Assembly (NCBI RefSeq): GCF_014274465.1
Contig: NZ_CP060394.1
Span: 868,001-932,000 of the forward strand
Length of the DNA stretch: 64,000 nt
From: Alloacidobacterium dinghuense
GTDB taxonomy: Bacteria > Acidobacteriota > Terriglobia > Terriglobales > Acidobacteriaceae
Direction: 5' to 3'
Below are positions 1 through 8,137 of this stretch, piece after piece; positions within the stretch are counted from its first letter, which is position 1; each line of letters begins with the position of its first letter. The notes under the pieces are model-generated. The model was not told where the DNA came from, did not search any database, and was given only the letters and a program-made list of their open reading frames with translations. Made by a program: the position numbers and the translations under genes.

Positions 1-912
1 CTCAAAGCGGTTGGCTACGCGATCGGATTGGGAGCGTTGGGCAGCGTTGCCGTAGCGATTCTGGTTCCTTCCGTTGCCTTCATGCCAACGGGCGAACTGC
101 AGGGAGTTTATTTTCTTAAGAACACGCTGGGGCATATGATGTCTCTCGGGGCGTTCTGCTTTGCCCTGATGGCGCTGTACGAACGCGGCCGGAGGGTGGT
201 GCACGTTGGAATGTTTTTACTCTGCTGTGTGCTGCTGGTGTTGTCGAAGTCGGCGACGGCAGCGGTGGTCACGATGTTGATGCTGATCCTGTTGCCGTTG
301 CGCAAACTCCTTTACCTTCGGACTCGACGTTTACTTGCGGCAATTGCGGTTCTCGGTCCGGTTCTGGCCTTCACGACAATCTGGATCGTCAACTCCTCGG
401 AAGACCTGCTGGCGGCACTGGGCCGCTCATCTTCGCTGTCAGGCCGCATCCCACTGTGGCAGCACGTTCTGCAGCAGATTGGCGACCGGCCAATTCTCGG
501 TTATGGCTTTTCGGCCTTCTGGAACAGTTGGCAGGGCGAGCGGGTGAGTGACGCGGTGAACTGGGACAGCGCCGTGCCTCACGCCCACAACGGCTTTCTG
601 GAGGTGTGGCTGGGGCTGGGCATCGTCGGGCTGGTGATGATTCTGCTCAGCCTGTCGCGCAACTTCCTTCTCTCACTTCGTATCGCGCGCAGCAATCGAG
701 AGATGGAATATTCCTGGCCACTGCTTCTGGTCATTTTCACAGCGCTCTACAACCTGACGGAGAATTCATTCCTTGTGGTGAACACCACGCCATGGATTGC
801 GTACTGTGCGGCGAGCTATTGGCTAGCGGGAACTGCCCGTGAGGCAGCACGGACGACGGAAGAGGAGCTTGAGGCGCAGCCGGCTGAGGCAGAGCCCGCG
901 TTTTCGTCCTGA
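1..912 (+). CDS. O-antigen ligase/polymerase family membrane protein, 5' end outside window
   Basis: The frame is open from base 1, so the N-terminus lies outside the window and 303 residues are visible. The protein is rich in hydrophobic segments. It carries the Wzy_C-type signature PHAHNGFLEVWLGLGIVG near visible residues 190-207 and a conserved-looking NTLGH loop near residue 41. Members of this family join or polymerise O-antigen or exopolysaccharide units on the periplasmic side of the inner membrane. The C-terminus ends in a charged Glu/Ala-rich tail. Glycosyltransferase and FkbM genes follow on the same strand, which supports a surface polysaccharide role. Ligase versus polymerase cannot be decided from sequence alone. 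Confidence 0.85.
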   Translation, partial: LKAVGYAIGLGALGSVAVAILVPSVAFMPTGELQGVYFLKNTLGHMMSLGAFCFALMALYERGRRVVHVGMFLLCCVLLVLSKSATAAVVTMLMLILLPLRKLLYLRTRRLLAAIAVLGPVLAFTTIWIVNSSEDLLAALGRSSSLSGRIPLWQHVLQQIGDRPILGYGFSAFWNSWQGERVSDAVNWDSAVPHAHNGFLEVWLGLGIVGLVMILLSLSRNFLLSLRIARSNREMEYSWPLLLVIFTALYNLTENSFLVVNTTPWIAYCAASYWLAGTAREAARTTEEELEAQPAEAEPAFSS

Positions 913-1002
913 TTGTCCGCGGCATTTGGTCGTTGTCGGGTGCCGGCAATTTTCTGGAAATGTGGGTTGGCGGGGGCCGATCAAGAAAAGTATGAGGTTG
1001 TC

Positions 1003-1335
1003 ATGAAATCCCTGCTGTTCGCGCTGATCTTCATTGCCGCTCAGGCGATCACGATGCAGGACAAGCCGGTTGTCCACTTGAAGCCCCACTCGAATACGAT
1101 CGATTCGAATTCGCGAGGGTCGCTTGTCGACTTAAGTAATGCGCCGGCGACAGTCTATCTTCCTGCGACGCTTCCGGTACCCGACGCCGATGGCGGTCCA
1201 TGGTCGGTCGACGTCAAGAACTTCGGGCCCGCGCCGGTAAAGATCGTCGGCAGGCAAAATTTCAACGCGCTCATCAGCGTGGGCCAAACGATTCATATTC
1301 TCGTCAACGGACAGGGCTATGTACTGAAGCACTAA
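1003..1335 (+). CDS. Small secreted protein of polysaccharide locus
   Basis: A 110-residue protein of unknown function. The frame is open back to 913, but I chose the ATG at 1003 because the next residues, KSLLFALIFIAAQA, form a typical signal peptide and a GAGG-like ribosome site lies just upstream. The rest of the chain is short, beta-rich looking and ends in VNGQGYVLKH. It sits between the O-antigen ligase and a glycosyltransferase on the same strand and is probably cotranscribed. No recognised domain; an exported accessory protein is an inference from position and signal sequence. Confidence 0.6.
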   Translation: MKSLLFALIFIAAQAITMQDKPVVHLKPHSNTIDSNSRGSLVDLSNAPATVYLPATLPVPDADGGPWSVDVKNFGPAPVKIVGRQNFNALISVGQTIHILVNGQGYVLKH

Positions 1336-1361
1336 GCTCGAAAGCACTACGCATTCTACGA

Positions 1362-2447
1362 ATGTCTTCCATCCACGCGCTCGCCAATTCGAATTCCGAT
1401 GCCCTGACGCGCTCTGCCGCGCCATTGCACGTGTTTGTCTGGCCCATCGACCCGCAGAATCCCTACACGGTCTCGCTCTACGCCGAGATGGGACGGGATG
1501 TGCGGGTGGCAGAATTCTCGGTGCTGAATCTCCGGCACCGTCACGACATCTGGCACGTCCACTGGCCCGAAGCCCTCCTGAATATTCGCAACCCTACTCT
1601 CGCATCGGCAAAACTCACCGCATTCCTCGCGATGATCGACTGGGTTTCGCTGCGTGGCGGCAAGATTGTGTGGACGGTACACAACCTCAAGGCGCACGAC
1701 GAACTACATCCCAGGCTTGAAGTGATGTTCTATCGCCGTTTCATTCGCCGCGTGGACGGGGTAATCAGCCTGAGCGAGACCGCTCTGAAGATGGCGCTCG
1801 AGAAATTCGGTCAACTCCGGATCTTACCCACCGCGATCATCCGCCACGGACACTATCGCAATCAGTATGCGCAGTGCCCACCAGATGCGAGGTCGTCGCT
1901 CGGGATTGACAGCGACACGCGCGTAATCCTCTTCTTTGGCGAGATCCGCGGCTACAAGAATGTGGATGTGCTGGTGCGGGCCTTCCGGGGCGTCCAGAAC
2001 GAACGGGCGCATCTTTTGATCGCCGGCCGGCCGAAGCATGATGCTCTGGGTGCAGCTATCGCGAAGGAAGGGGCACGCGATTCACGCGTGCGTCTCGAAC
2101 TTGCGTACATCGACCCTGCGCTGGTCGGCAAGTACTTCGGGGCCGCCGATCTGGTCGTGCTGCCTTACCGACACATTTTGAATTCTGGAGCAGCGCTTCT
2201 TGCGCTGTCGTTCAACCGTCCCGTGTTGGTGCCGGACCTCGGTGCGATGAGCGAACTGACGGTCGATTTCGGTGACGACTGGATCCGGACATTTTCAGGG
2301 GAGATCGATGCAGCCAAACTCGAATCTGCCCTTGAATGGGCCGGACGACGCAGACCGTTGGAGTGTCCGATGCCCCAGGAATATTTGTGGGAAACGATTC
2401 GCTCGCAGACGCTCAGCTTCTATCGACAAGTGATGAGCACGCGATAG
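1362..2447 (+). CDS. GT4-type glycosyltransferase
   Basis: A 361-residue cytoplasmic glycosyltransferase of GT-B fold. The longer open frame overlaps the upstream gene, so the ATG at 1362 (MSSIHALANSNSD) is preferred. The N-terminal half has HVHWPEALL and WTVHNLKAHD, typical of the acceptor-side domain of GT4 enzymes. The C-terminal half has a nucleotide-sugar domain with ILFFGEIRGYKNVDVLVRAF, followed by VVLPYRHILNSGAALLALS. It lies between the small secreted protein and an FkbM methyltransferase, so it probably adds a sugar in exopolysaccharide or O-antigen assembly. Donor and acceptor cannot be read from the sequence. Confidence 0.8.
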   Translation: MSSIHALANSNSDALTRSAAPLHVFVWPIDPQNPYTVSLYAEMGRDVRVAEFSVLNLRHRHDIWHVHWPEALLNIRNPTLASAKLTAFLAMIDWVSLRGGKIVWTVHNLKAHDELHPRLEVMFYRRFIRRVDGVISLSETALKMALEKFGQLRILPTAIIRHGHYRNQYAQCPPDARSSLGIDSDTRVILFFGEIRGYKNVDVLVRAFRGVQNERAHLLIAGRPKHDALGAAIAKEGARDSRVRLELAYIDPALVGKYFGAADLVVLPYRHILNSGAALLALSFNRPVLVPDLGAMSELTVDFGDDWIRTFSGEIDAAKLESALEWAGRRRPLECPMPQEYLWETIRSQTLSFYRQVMSTR

Positions 2448-2479
2448 CGCGGAGCAATCCGTCAACTTCGAGGGCGAGG

Positions 2480-3322
2480 ATGGCCATCAAGGAAATGATT
2501 CCGGACAAGCTGCTGATGCCGCTGGTGGTCTGGAAGGCGCTCATGCGCAGGGAACCTGAGCTCAAGCTCGCGCGCTTCATCTGCAGCCGCTCGGAACTGT
2601 CAGTCGATGTGGGCGCGAATCGTGGGATCTATGCATACCTGTTTGCGAAATACAGCGACAGCGTCCTCGCCATCGAACCGCATCCGGCAATGGCAGAGCG
2701 GCTGAAGCGGTCTCTGCCGGCAAAGGTGAAGATCTTGAACATCGCCGCTTCCGATCAGAACGGTCGCTGCGAATTCCATATTCCGCTGCAATCGGGAAGG
2801 GATGTTGATTCTCGATGCTCGCTCGAGGTCGACGTGAACAGGGAGTTTGCCACGCGTACGATCTCAGTGGAGCGGCGCCGACTGGACAAGCTTGCGATAG
2901 ACCGCAGCAAAGTGGGGGCACTGAAAGTAGATGTGGAAGGTCACGAGATGAGCGCGCTTCGAGGGTTAGAGGGAATTGTTGAGGCGTCCAAGCCCACCGT
3001 TGTCGTCGAGTCCGAGGCACGGCACCACGCGGGCTCGCCGCACGACGTCTTCGAATTCTTTTGGGCGTTCGGCTATCGAGGATATTTTATTCACAGGAAC
3101 CATCTGCGAAGAATTGAGGAATTCTCGGTGGAGGAGTTTCAAGTCTGCGACGAACTATTGCCGGTGGACGGAGGCAAATCGCCCGACTACATCAATAATT
3201 TTCTCTTTATTCATTCGGCGCGGAGCTCCGTACTGGAACGAGTGAAGGGTGTGTTTCCTCTGGCGAATGAATCTGCAACTCATCGGTCTGAGTCGGCGGC
3301 GGTCAAAGGGGAGCGCGCGTGA
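2480..3322 (+). CDS. FkbM family methyltransferase
   Basis: A 280-residue SAM-dependent methyltransferase. The start ATG at 2480 (MAIKEMIPDKLLMPL) is preceded by a purine-rich GAGGGCGAGG; the longer upstream frame overlaps the glycosyltransferase. The SAM-binding motif I is VDVGANRGIYAYLF near residue 42, and the typical FkbM motif KVDVEGHEMSALRG lies near residue 150. FkbM enzymes in glycan loci usually O-methylate a sugar. Its stop codon overlaps the start of the next gene by four bases (GTGA), so the two are very likely translated from one message. Confidence 0.85.
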   Translation: MAIKEMIPDKLLMPLVVWKALMRREPELKLARFICSRSELSVDVGANRGIYAYLFAKYSDSVLAIEPHPAMAERLKRSLPAKVKILNIAASDQNGRCEFHIPLQSGRDVDSRCSLEVDVNREFATRTISVERRRLDKLAIDRSKVGALKVDVEGHEMSALRGLEGIVEASKPTVVVESEARHHAGSPHDVFEFFWAFGYRGYFIHRNHLRRIEEFSVEEFQVCDELLPVDGGKSPDYINNFLFIHSARSSVLERVKGVFPLANESATHRSESAAVKGERA

Positions 3323-4521
3323 ACATACTCATGCTTCACAACAGCTACCAGTTTCGCGGTGGAGAAGATGAGAGTTACGAATCGGAAGTGAGAATGCTTC
3401 GTTCCAATGGGCATTCAATCGAGACGATTCATATGGACTATGCACAGATGAGCGCGAAGGGAAAGATTCAGGTCGCGCTGGAGTCGCTTTGGTCCACGCC
3501 TTCGTACAAACTCGTCGACCGGATGTTGCAGGAGCGCAAGTTTGACGTGCTGCATGTTCAGAATTTTTTCCCATTGTTGTCGCCATCGGTTTACTACGCC
3601 GCGAAAAAGCACGGGGTAGCGGTGGTGCAAACACTGAGAAACTACCGTCTGCTTTGTCCGAGTGTTTTCTTCTATCGCGATGGCCGCCCCTGCGAGGACT
3701 GCATCGACAAGGCGTTCAAGTATCCCGGTATCCTTCATGGCTGCTATCGCGGCAGCCGTGCGGCTACTGCCGCCGTAGCTGCCATGACCGCCCTTCACAC
3801 GATGAGAGGAACTTGGCTGAATGCAGTTGACATCTACATCGCGCTGACAAAGTTCGTGCGTGACAAGTTTATCCAGGCGGGGTTTCCGGAGCAGAAGCTC
3901 GTTGTCAAAAGCAACTTTGTCTATCCCGATCCGGGCTGCGGCGATGGGAAAGGCGATTATGCTCTGTTCGTCGGCCGGCTCAGCCCCGAGAAGGGCCTCG
4001 ATACCTTACTGCAGGCCTGGAGACAATTGAACCGGAACTGGAAACTGAAAGTCGTTGGCGATGGTCCCATGGCGAACGACGTGCGCGCATTCTGCGCCGC
4101 GAACGCGAATGTTGAATGGGTGGGATCGAAGTCGCGCGCCGAAACTGCGGAAATGATGGGCAACGCGCGCCTACTGGTTTTTCCTTCGCAATGGTACGAG
4201 ACATTTGGCAGAGTCGCGATGGAGAGCTTTGCGGCAGGTACGCCGGTGATTGCGTCGCGACTGGGCGCCATGGCCGAGGTTTGCGAAGACGGGCAAGCGG
4301 GGATGCTGTTCGAGACCGGAAATGCGGCCGATCTGGCTGACAAACTGCGTTGGGTGTTCGATCATCCGGCCGAAGCGAAGGCAATGCGGTCTGTCGCGCG
4401 TCAGGTCTTCGAAGCCAGGTACACGATGCCTCAGAACTACTGCGAACTCATCGATATCTATCAGGCCGCAGAGCGCGCGTGCAAGGGAGAACAAAACGGG
4501 AGGGGTTGCACTGCCGCTTAA
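3319..4521 (+). CDS. GT4 family glycosyltransferase with Cys-rich insert
   Basis: A 400-residue GT-B glycosyltransferase starting at a GTG that overlaps the FkbM stop. The N-terminal LHNSYQFRGGEDE loop binds the acceptor. The C-terminal domain shows FVGRLSPEKGLDTLLQAWR near residue 216 and the donor-binding YETFGRVAMESFAAGTPV near residue 292, with the conserved E-x7-E spacing of GT4. A segment near residues 108-142 contains four closely spaced cysteines (LLCPS, PCEDC, HGCYRG), seen in a subset of such transferases and possibly metal-binding. It closes the co-directional polysaccharide operon. Confidence 0.85.
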   Translation: MNILMLHNSYQFRGGEDESYESEVRMLRSNGHSIETIHMDYAQMSAKGKIQVALESLWSTPSYKLVDRMLQERKFDVLHVQNFFPLLSPSVYYAAKKHGVAVVQTLRNYRLLCPSVFFYRDGRPCEDCIDKAFKYPGILHGCYRGSRAATAAVAAMTALHTMRGTWLNAVDIYIALTKFVRDKFIQAGFPEQKLVVKSNFVYPDPGCGDGKGDYALFVGRLSPEKGLDTLLQAWRQLNRNWKLKVVGDGPMANDVRAFCAANANVEWVGSKSRAETAEMMGNARLLVFPSQWYETFGRVAMESFAAGTPVIASRLGAMAEVCEDGQAGMLFETGNAADLADKLRWVFDHPAEAKAMRSVARQVFEARYTMPQNYCELIDIYQAAERACKGEQNGRGCTAA

Positions 4522-4535
4522 CAGACGTCGTTGGT

Positions 4536-5906
4536 TTAACCTGTCATCTGCGCGTGGTCCTCTTCGTCGGCAGGGCCAGTTTGTTTCGTGTCGCGCGGTG
4601 CCACAATTTTGAAGACAGCGAGGATGCGATTGAGCAGGCGACGATCCGGCCACGGCTTTCTGAGCAGCTCCCGCACCAGCTCGGGCTGGTCCCACGGGAC
4701 ATCATGGTAGCCAGTCACAAGGAACTGGCTGCCCGGATCGGTCTTCCAGGCATGAGGAAAAAGGGCGATGACGTCGTTTTCTTTCAGCGAGGATACCGGC
4801 GAGCCGGTAGTTGGACGGTTAGTGAGACTTGCAGCGAGAACTTCAGCGAGGTTGCCCTCGGGACTCACGTTCAAATGACCAAGTTGCGTAGCGCGCGGGT
4901 TCATTTCGATCAAGCAGGGCGCATTCGTGTCTTCCTCGATGATGAAATCGAGGCCATGAAAGCCGCTGAGCCTAAGCCTCCGGGCCATGAGACATGATGC
5001 GCGATCGATTTCATCATTGCGCACGAGGCGGAGAATGGTGGCTACGCCGCCGGGCCGCTGCGAGGCCAGGACCTCTACGGTTACGCTGGCCAGAACCTCG
5101 CCGTCCCAACACGCGAACATTGTTGTCACCTCGCGGCCAACTACGACTTTTTGCAGCGTGGCGAGAGTGCCGTGCCGGCGGCTCCAGAGCCAACGGGCTA
5201 GAGGATGACGATTCGCCAGGAATTGCTTCCATGCGATGGCTGAACGTCGCGCGCCGCTCAGCGAAGGAAATACCTCTGTCGCCTGCTGAGGGCTGGCAAC
5301 GGGAACCACGCCGTCGCCACCCCACGTGCCGTCAATCTTGAGCATCGCCGGCCATTCGAGATCTAGAGCGTGAAGTCCTTCAATCGAATCGATCGCCCGA
5401 GTAGCCGGTATACGGATTCCAAGTTCCGAAGCGACCTGGAGGGTCAGGCTGCGGCTTTCCAGGATCGGATAAGCCTCCGGCGCGCCGAGGGAACGCTCGA
5501 TCAGAGGGCGAAACTCCGGTTCAGCCTGGTGCAGTGCATGAAGTTGCCAGACAGAACCGTCATCGCAGGGAACGATGAGGTCCGGTTTTGCAGCCTGAAG
5601 AGCAGTCCGAAGGGATCCGATGGAGTCGAATCTCCGATAGGGATGGATAGCATGAACTCCGGAGACAAAGCGAAGGGGATGGCCGCTGGGACAGATGGCT
5701 GAAACTCTGCATCCTGCTTTGAGAAACGCGATGGCCAAGCGGGGCGACGTAGGCCACCAAAGGCTTGCGTTCAAGAGAACATCAGGCTGATACTGATCGT
5801 CCAACCGCTCGCTCTTGCAAAACCTACCAAACGATAACCAACAAATAAGCAGAATGCAAACTTTATAAATAGGCAAAAGCGCAAACTTCACAAACGTACC
5901 GTGCAA
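4536..5906 (-). CDS. ATP-grasp domain protein
   Basis: A 456-residue protein of the ATP-grasp superfamily, which couples ATP hydrolysis to formation of an acyl phosphate and then an amide or ester bond. A Rossmann-like N-terminal domain (PDVLLNASLWWPTSPRL, then LIVPCDDGSVWQL) leads to a nucleotide-binding loop MLKIDGTWGGDGVVPV near residue 187 and the metal-binding motif LIEMNPRATQLGHLN near residue 330. The first 30 residues are hydrophobic; there is no later ATG before the domain, so the first start is kept with some doubt. It converges on the polysaccharide operon and diverges, 74 bp away, from the flavoprotein, with which it may share a specialised-metabolite role. The substrate is unknown. 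Confidence 0.8.
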   Translation of the reverse strand: MHGTFVKFALLPIYKVCILLICWLSFGRFCKSERLDDQYQPDVLLNASLWWPTSPRLAIAFLKAGCRVSAICPSGHPLRFVSGVHAIHPYRRFDSIGSLRTALQAAKPDLIVPCDDGSVWQLHALHQAEPEFRPLIERSLGAPEAYPILESRSLTLQVASELGIRIPATRAIDSIEGLHALDLEWPAMLKIDGTWGGDGVVPVASPQQATEVFPSLSGARRSAIAWKQFLANRHPLARWLWSRRHGTLATLQKVVVGREVTTMFACWDGEVLASVTVEVLASQRPGGVATILRLVRNDEIDRASCLMARRLRLSGFHGLDFIIEEDTNAPCLIEMNPRATQLGHLNVSPEGNLAEVLAASLTNRPTTGSPVSSLKENDVIALFPHAWKTDPGSQFLVTGYHDVPWDQPELVRELLRKPWPDRRLLNRILAVFKIVAPRDTKQTGPADEEDHAQMTG

Positions 5907-5980
5907 TCGCCTGAAGGGTCATACGTCGCACGGAATGTGTAGTTCTTTGGTTCGATCTACTTTCAGGAAAGGGCAGAGAC

Positions 5981-7219
5981 ATGTTTGTTGACGTTGTGGT
6001 CATCGGAGCTGGTCCCTATGGCCTGTCGATCGCCGCGCATCTCGCTCAAACCAGCCTGTCATTCAGAATCTTCGGGACACCAATGAAGATCTGGAGGGAT
6101 CACATGCCGCAGGGCATGCTTCTCAAGTCCGAAGGATTTGCCTCCAGCTTGTACGATCCTGGATCGACCTTTACTCTCCGGCACTACTGTCAAGAGACCC
6201 GGCGTCCGTATGCGGACATTGGTTCTCCGGTTCCGTTGGAGACATTCGTGGCGTATGGTCTCGAATTCCGCAACCGGTTTGTGCCCAAACTCGAAGAGAC
6301 CCACATCACCAGCGTTCGTTCTATCGACGGCGGCTTTGAACTGGCCACAGCGGACGGACAAATTGTGAACGCCCGACGAGTTGTAGTAGCCACCGGCATC
6401 ACTTCCTTCGCGTACGTGCCTCCTGAACTGGCCGAATTGCCCCGTGAACTGGTAACGCACAGCTCGGAGCACCAAGATCTGAGCGGATTCAAACGACGCA
6501 GAGTTGCCGTGCTGGGAGCGGGAGCATCAGCGCTCGAGCTCGCCGCTCTGCTTCATGAGGACGGCGCTCGTGTCGAGCTAATTGCTCGCAGTGCAAAGAT
6601 TGCATTCCACACGTTTCTCAAGGAACCGCGCCCATTGTGGCAAAGGGTACGACACCCCCGCTCCGGACTGGGCATCGGGTGGCGTTCGCGCTTATGCACT
6701 GACGTGCCACTGCTCTTTCACTCCATGTCCGAGGAATTTCGGCTGCGCGTGGTTCAAAATCACCTTGGCCCAGCGCCAGGCTGGTTTGTTCGGGATCGGG
6801 TCGAGGGGAAGATCCCCATGTATCTCGAGACATCGGTCCGGGGTGCACGCGCAGACTCAGGCATGCTGCGTCTCACATTGCAGAAGAGCAGTTCGAAAAA
6901 TATAGATATCGCGGTGGACCATTTGATTTCCGCTACCGGATATCGAGTTTCAATGACGAAGTTGTCCTTCTTATCCGAAACGCTGCGCCGGAGCCTCAAT
7001 ACAGCCGAAGACACGCCGGTCCTTTCCCGGCATTTTGAGACTTCGGTCTCTGGACTTTATATGGTCGGCCTTGCCTCGGCGAATTCTTTTGGTCCAATGA
7101 TGCGCTTCGCCTATGGGGCCGGATATACCGCGCGCCGGCTTGTCGGGCATCTGAGAGCTGTGCTCAGCACGTCCAGGCAAGGGCGGCCACAACCGGGCGT
7201 GGAACTGGCGATTGACTGA
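5981..7219 (+). CDS. FAD/NAD(P)-binding oxidoreductase, lysine/ornithine N-hydroxylase-like
   Basis: A 412-residue two-dinucleotide-binding-domain flavoprotein. FAD is bound by VVIGAGPYGLS at residues 6-16, NAD(P)H by VAVLGAGASALELAALL near residue 175, and the ATGYR motif typical of flavin monooxygenases lies near residue 318. The start ATG at 5981 follows AGGAAAGGGC. Relatives hydroxylate amino-acid side chains or other nucleophiles, often in siderophore or peptide pathways. The remnant of a non-ribosomal peptide synthetase just downstream on the same strand fits that context, but the actual substrate is not shown. Confidence 0.8.
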   Translation: MFVDVVVIGAGPYGLSIAAHLAQTSLSFRIFGTPMKIWRDHMPQGMLLKSEGFASSLYDPGSTFTLRHYCQETRRPYADIGSPVPLETFVAYGLEFRNRFVPKLEETHITSVRSIDGGFELATADGQIVNARRVVVATGITSFAYVPPELAELPRELVTHSSEHQDLSGFKRRRVAVLGAGASALELAALLHEDGARVELIARSAKIAFHTFLKEPRPLWQRVRHPRSGLGIGWRSRLCTDVPLLFHSMSEEFRLRVVQNHLGPAPGWFVRDRVEGKIPMYLETSVRGARADSGMLRLTLQKSSSKNIDIAVDHLISATGYRVSMTKLSFLSETLRRSLNTAEDTPVLSRHFETSVSGLYMVGLASANSFGPMMRFAYGAGYTARRLVGHLRAVLSTSRQGRPQPGVELAID

Positions 7220-7385
7220 GCCGAGTTTCAAGTTTGCAGTGAGGTAGTCTATCGGCCCTATGCTGACCAGTCAGTTCAAGGTCTGAGGCAGGCGCGACAG
7301 TTGAAGCCGGCATATTGCCAGATATCCGGCTTCCGCAATCAAACGCGTTGAAGCAGGCAACGCAATAGGGTTCCGTAGCAACATA

Positions 7386-8016
7386 TTGGCCCGCCATCCA
7401 TCGGTCGCGTTTGCGGTGGCCGGTACGCGCACCTCGCCGGAGGGTTCGACACATCTGGTCGCACATTTTCTGCTGGCCGATAAATCAGCAGTTCCCGGGG
7501 AACACGACCTCAAGGCGTATTTATGGGGCGCGCTACCGATTACATGGTTCCCTCGATTTTTGTGCAACTCGAGACTTTGCCAGTTTCGGCCAACGGCAAG
7601 GTCGATCTCTCTCGGCTTCCCGGCCCATCGAGTGCCGGCCAGTCCGTCGTGCGGACGCAATCGGTCACTAATGAAGTCGAGATCAGACTGTCGCGGATCG
7701 TCCAGGATCTTCTGGGCAGACGGTCCATCAGTGAGCATGACAACCTGTCCTATCAGGAGGGCATTCGCTCTTTGGGATGCAGCTCCTGACGCGCGTGCGC
7801 ACGGCGTTCGGTGTCGACCTCTCGCTGCAGCAGTTGTTTGACGCGTCAGCCGTCCACGGCATCGCTTCGGTGATTCGGGGAAATCATGGGCGTCCTCAGA
7901 AAGAAAACCTGAACGGGCGACAAATGTTTGCGACGCACCCGCATCCTGCTGTTTCTCGAACGCAACTGCTGTATTCGTACTGTAATCTCCCTTCCAAATA
8001 CTTCAATCCCGCTTAA
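7386..8016 (+). pseudogene. NRPS fragment: end of adenylation domain plus carrier domain, frameshifted
   Basis: Three overlapping frames join into one recognisable protein piece. Frame one (7386 on) gives LARHPSVAFAVAG and LVAHFLLADKSAVPGEHDLKAYLWGALP. Near 7537 the frame must shift to continue as DYMVPSIFVQLETLPVSANG with KVDLSRLP, the A10 end of an adenylation domain. Near 7745 a second shift gives the carrier-domain core LSGGHSLFGMQLLTRVRTAF and LQQLFDASAVHGIASVI, including the serine that would carry phosphopantetheine. Both shifts look like single missing bases. Upstream adenylation core motifs are absent, so this is a truncated relic. It follows the flavoprotein, suggesting a decayed peptide-metabolite locus. 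Confidence 0.8.
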
Positions 8017-8137
8017 CCATCCTTCCTTGATCGCACCGGAAAGCTTGCGCATTCCGGTTCCCCACATCCTTCCATCAGCCGAGAAGAACGAAGGAAACCG
8101 TTTGCGGTGTTTCTGCGTGAGCTTTGCTCGTGGTCCT

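Noticed and set aside
4350-4997. Long plus-strand frame opposite the ATP-grasp gene
   Set aside because: It lies antisense to a clear ATP-grasp domain and has no domain, signal or ribosome site of its own.
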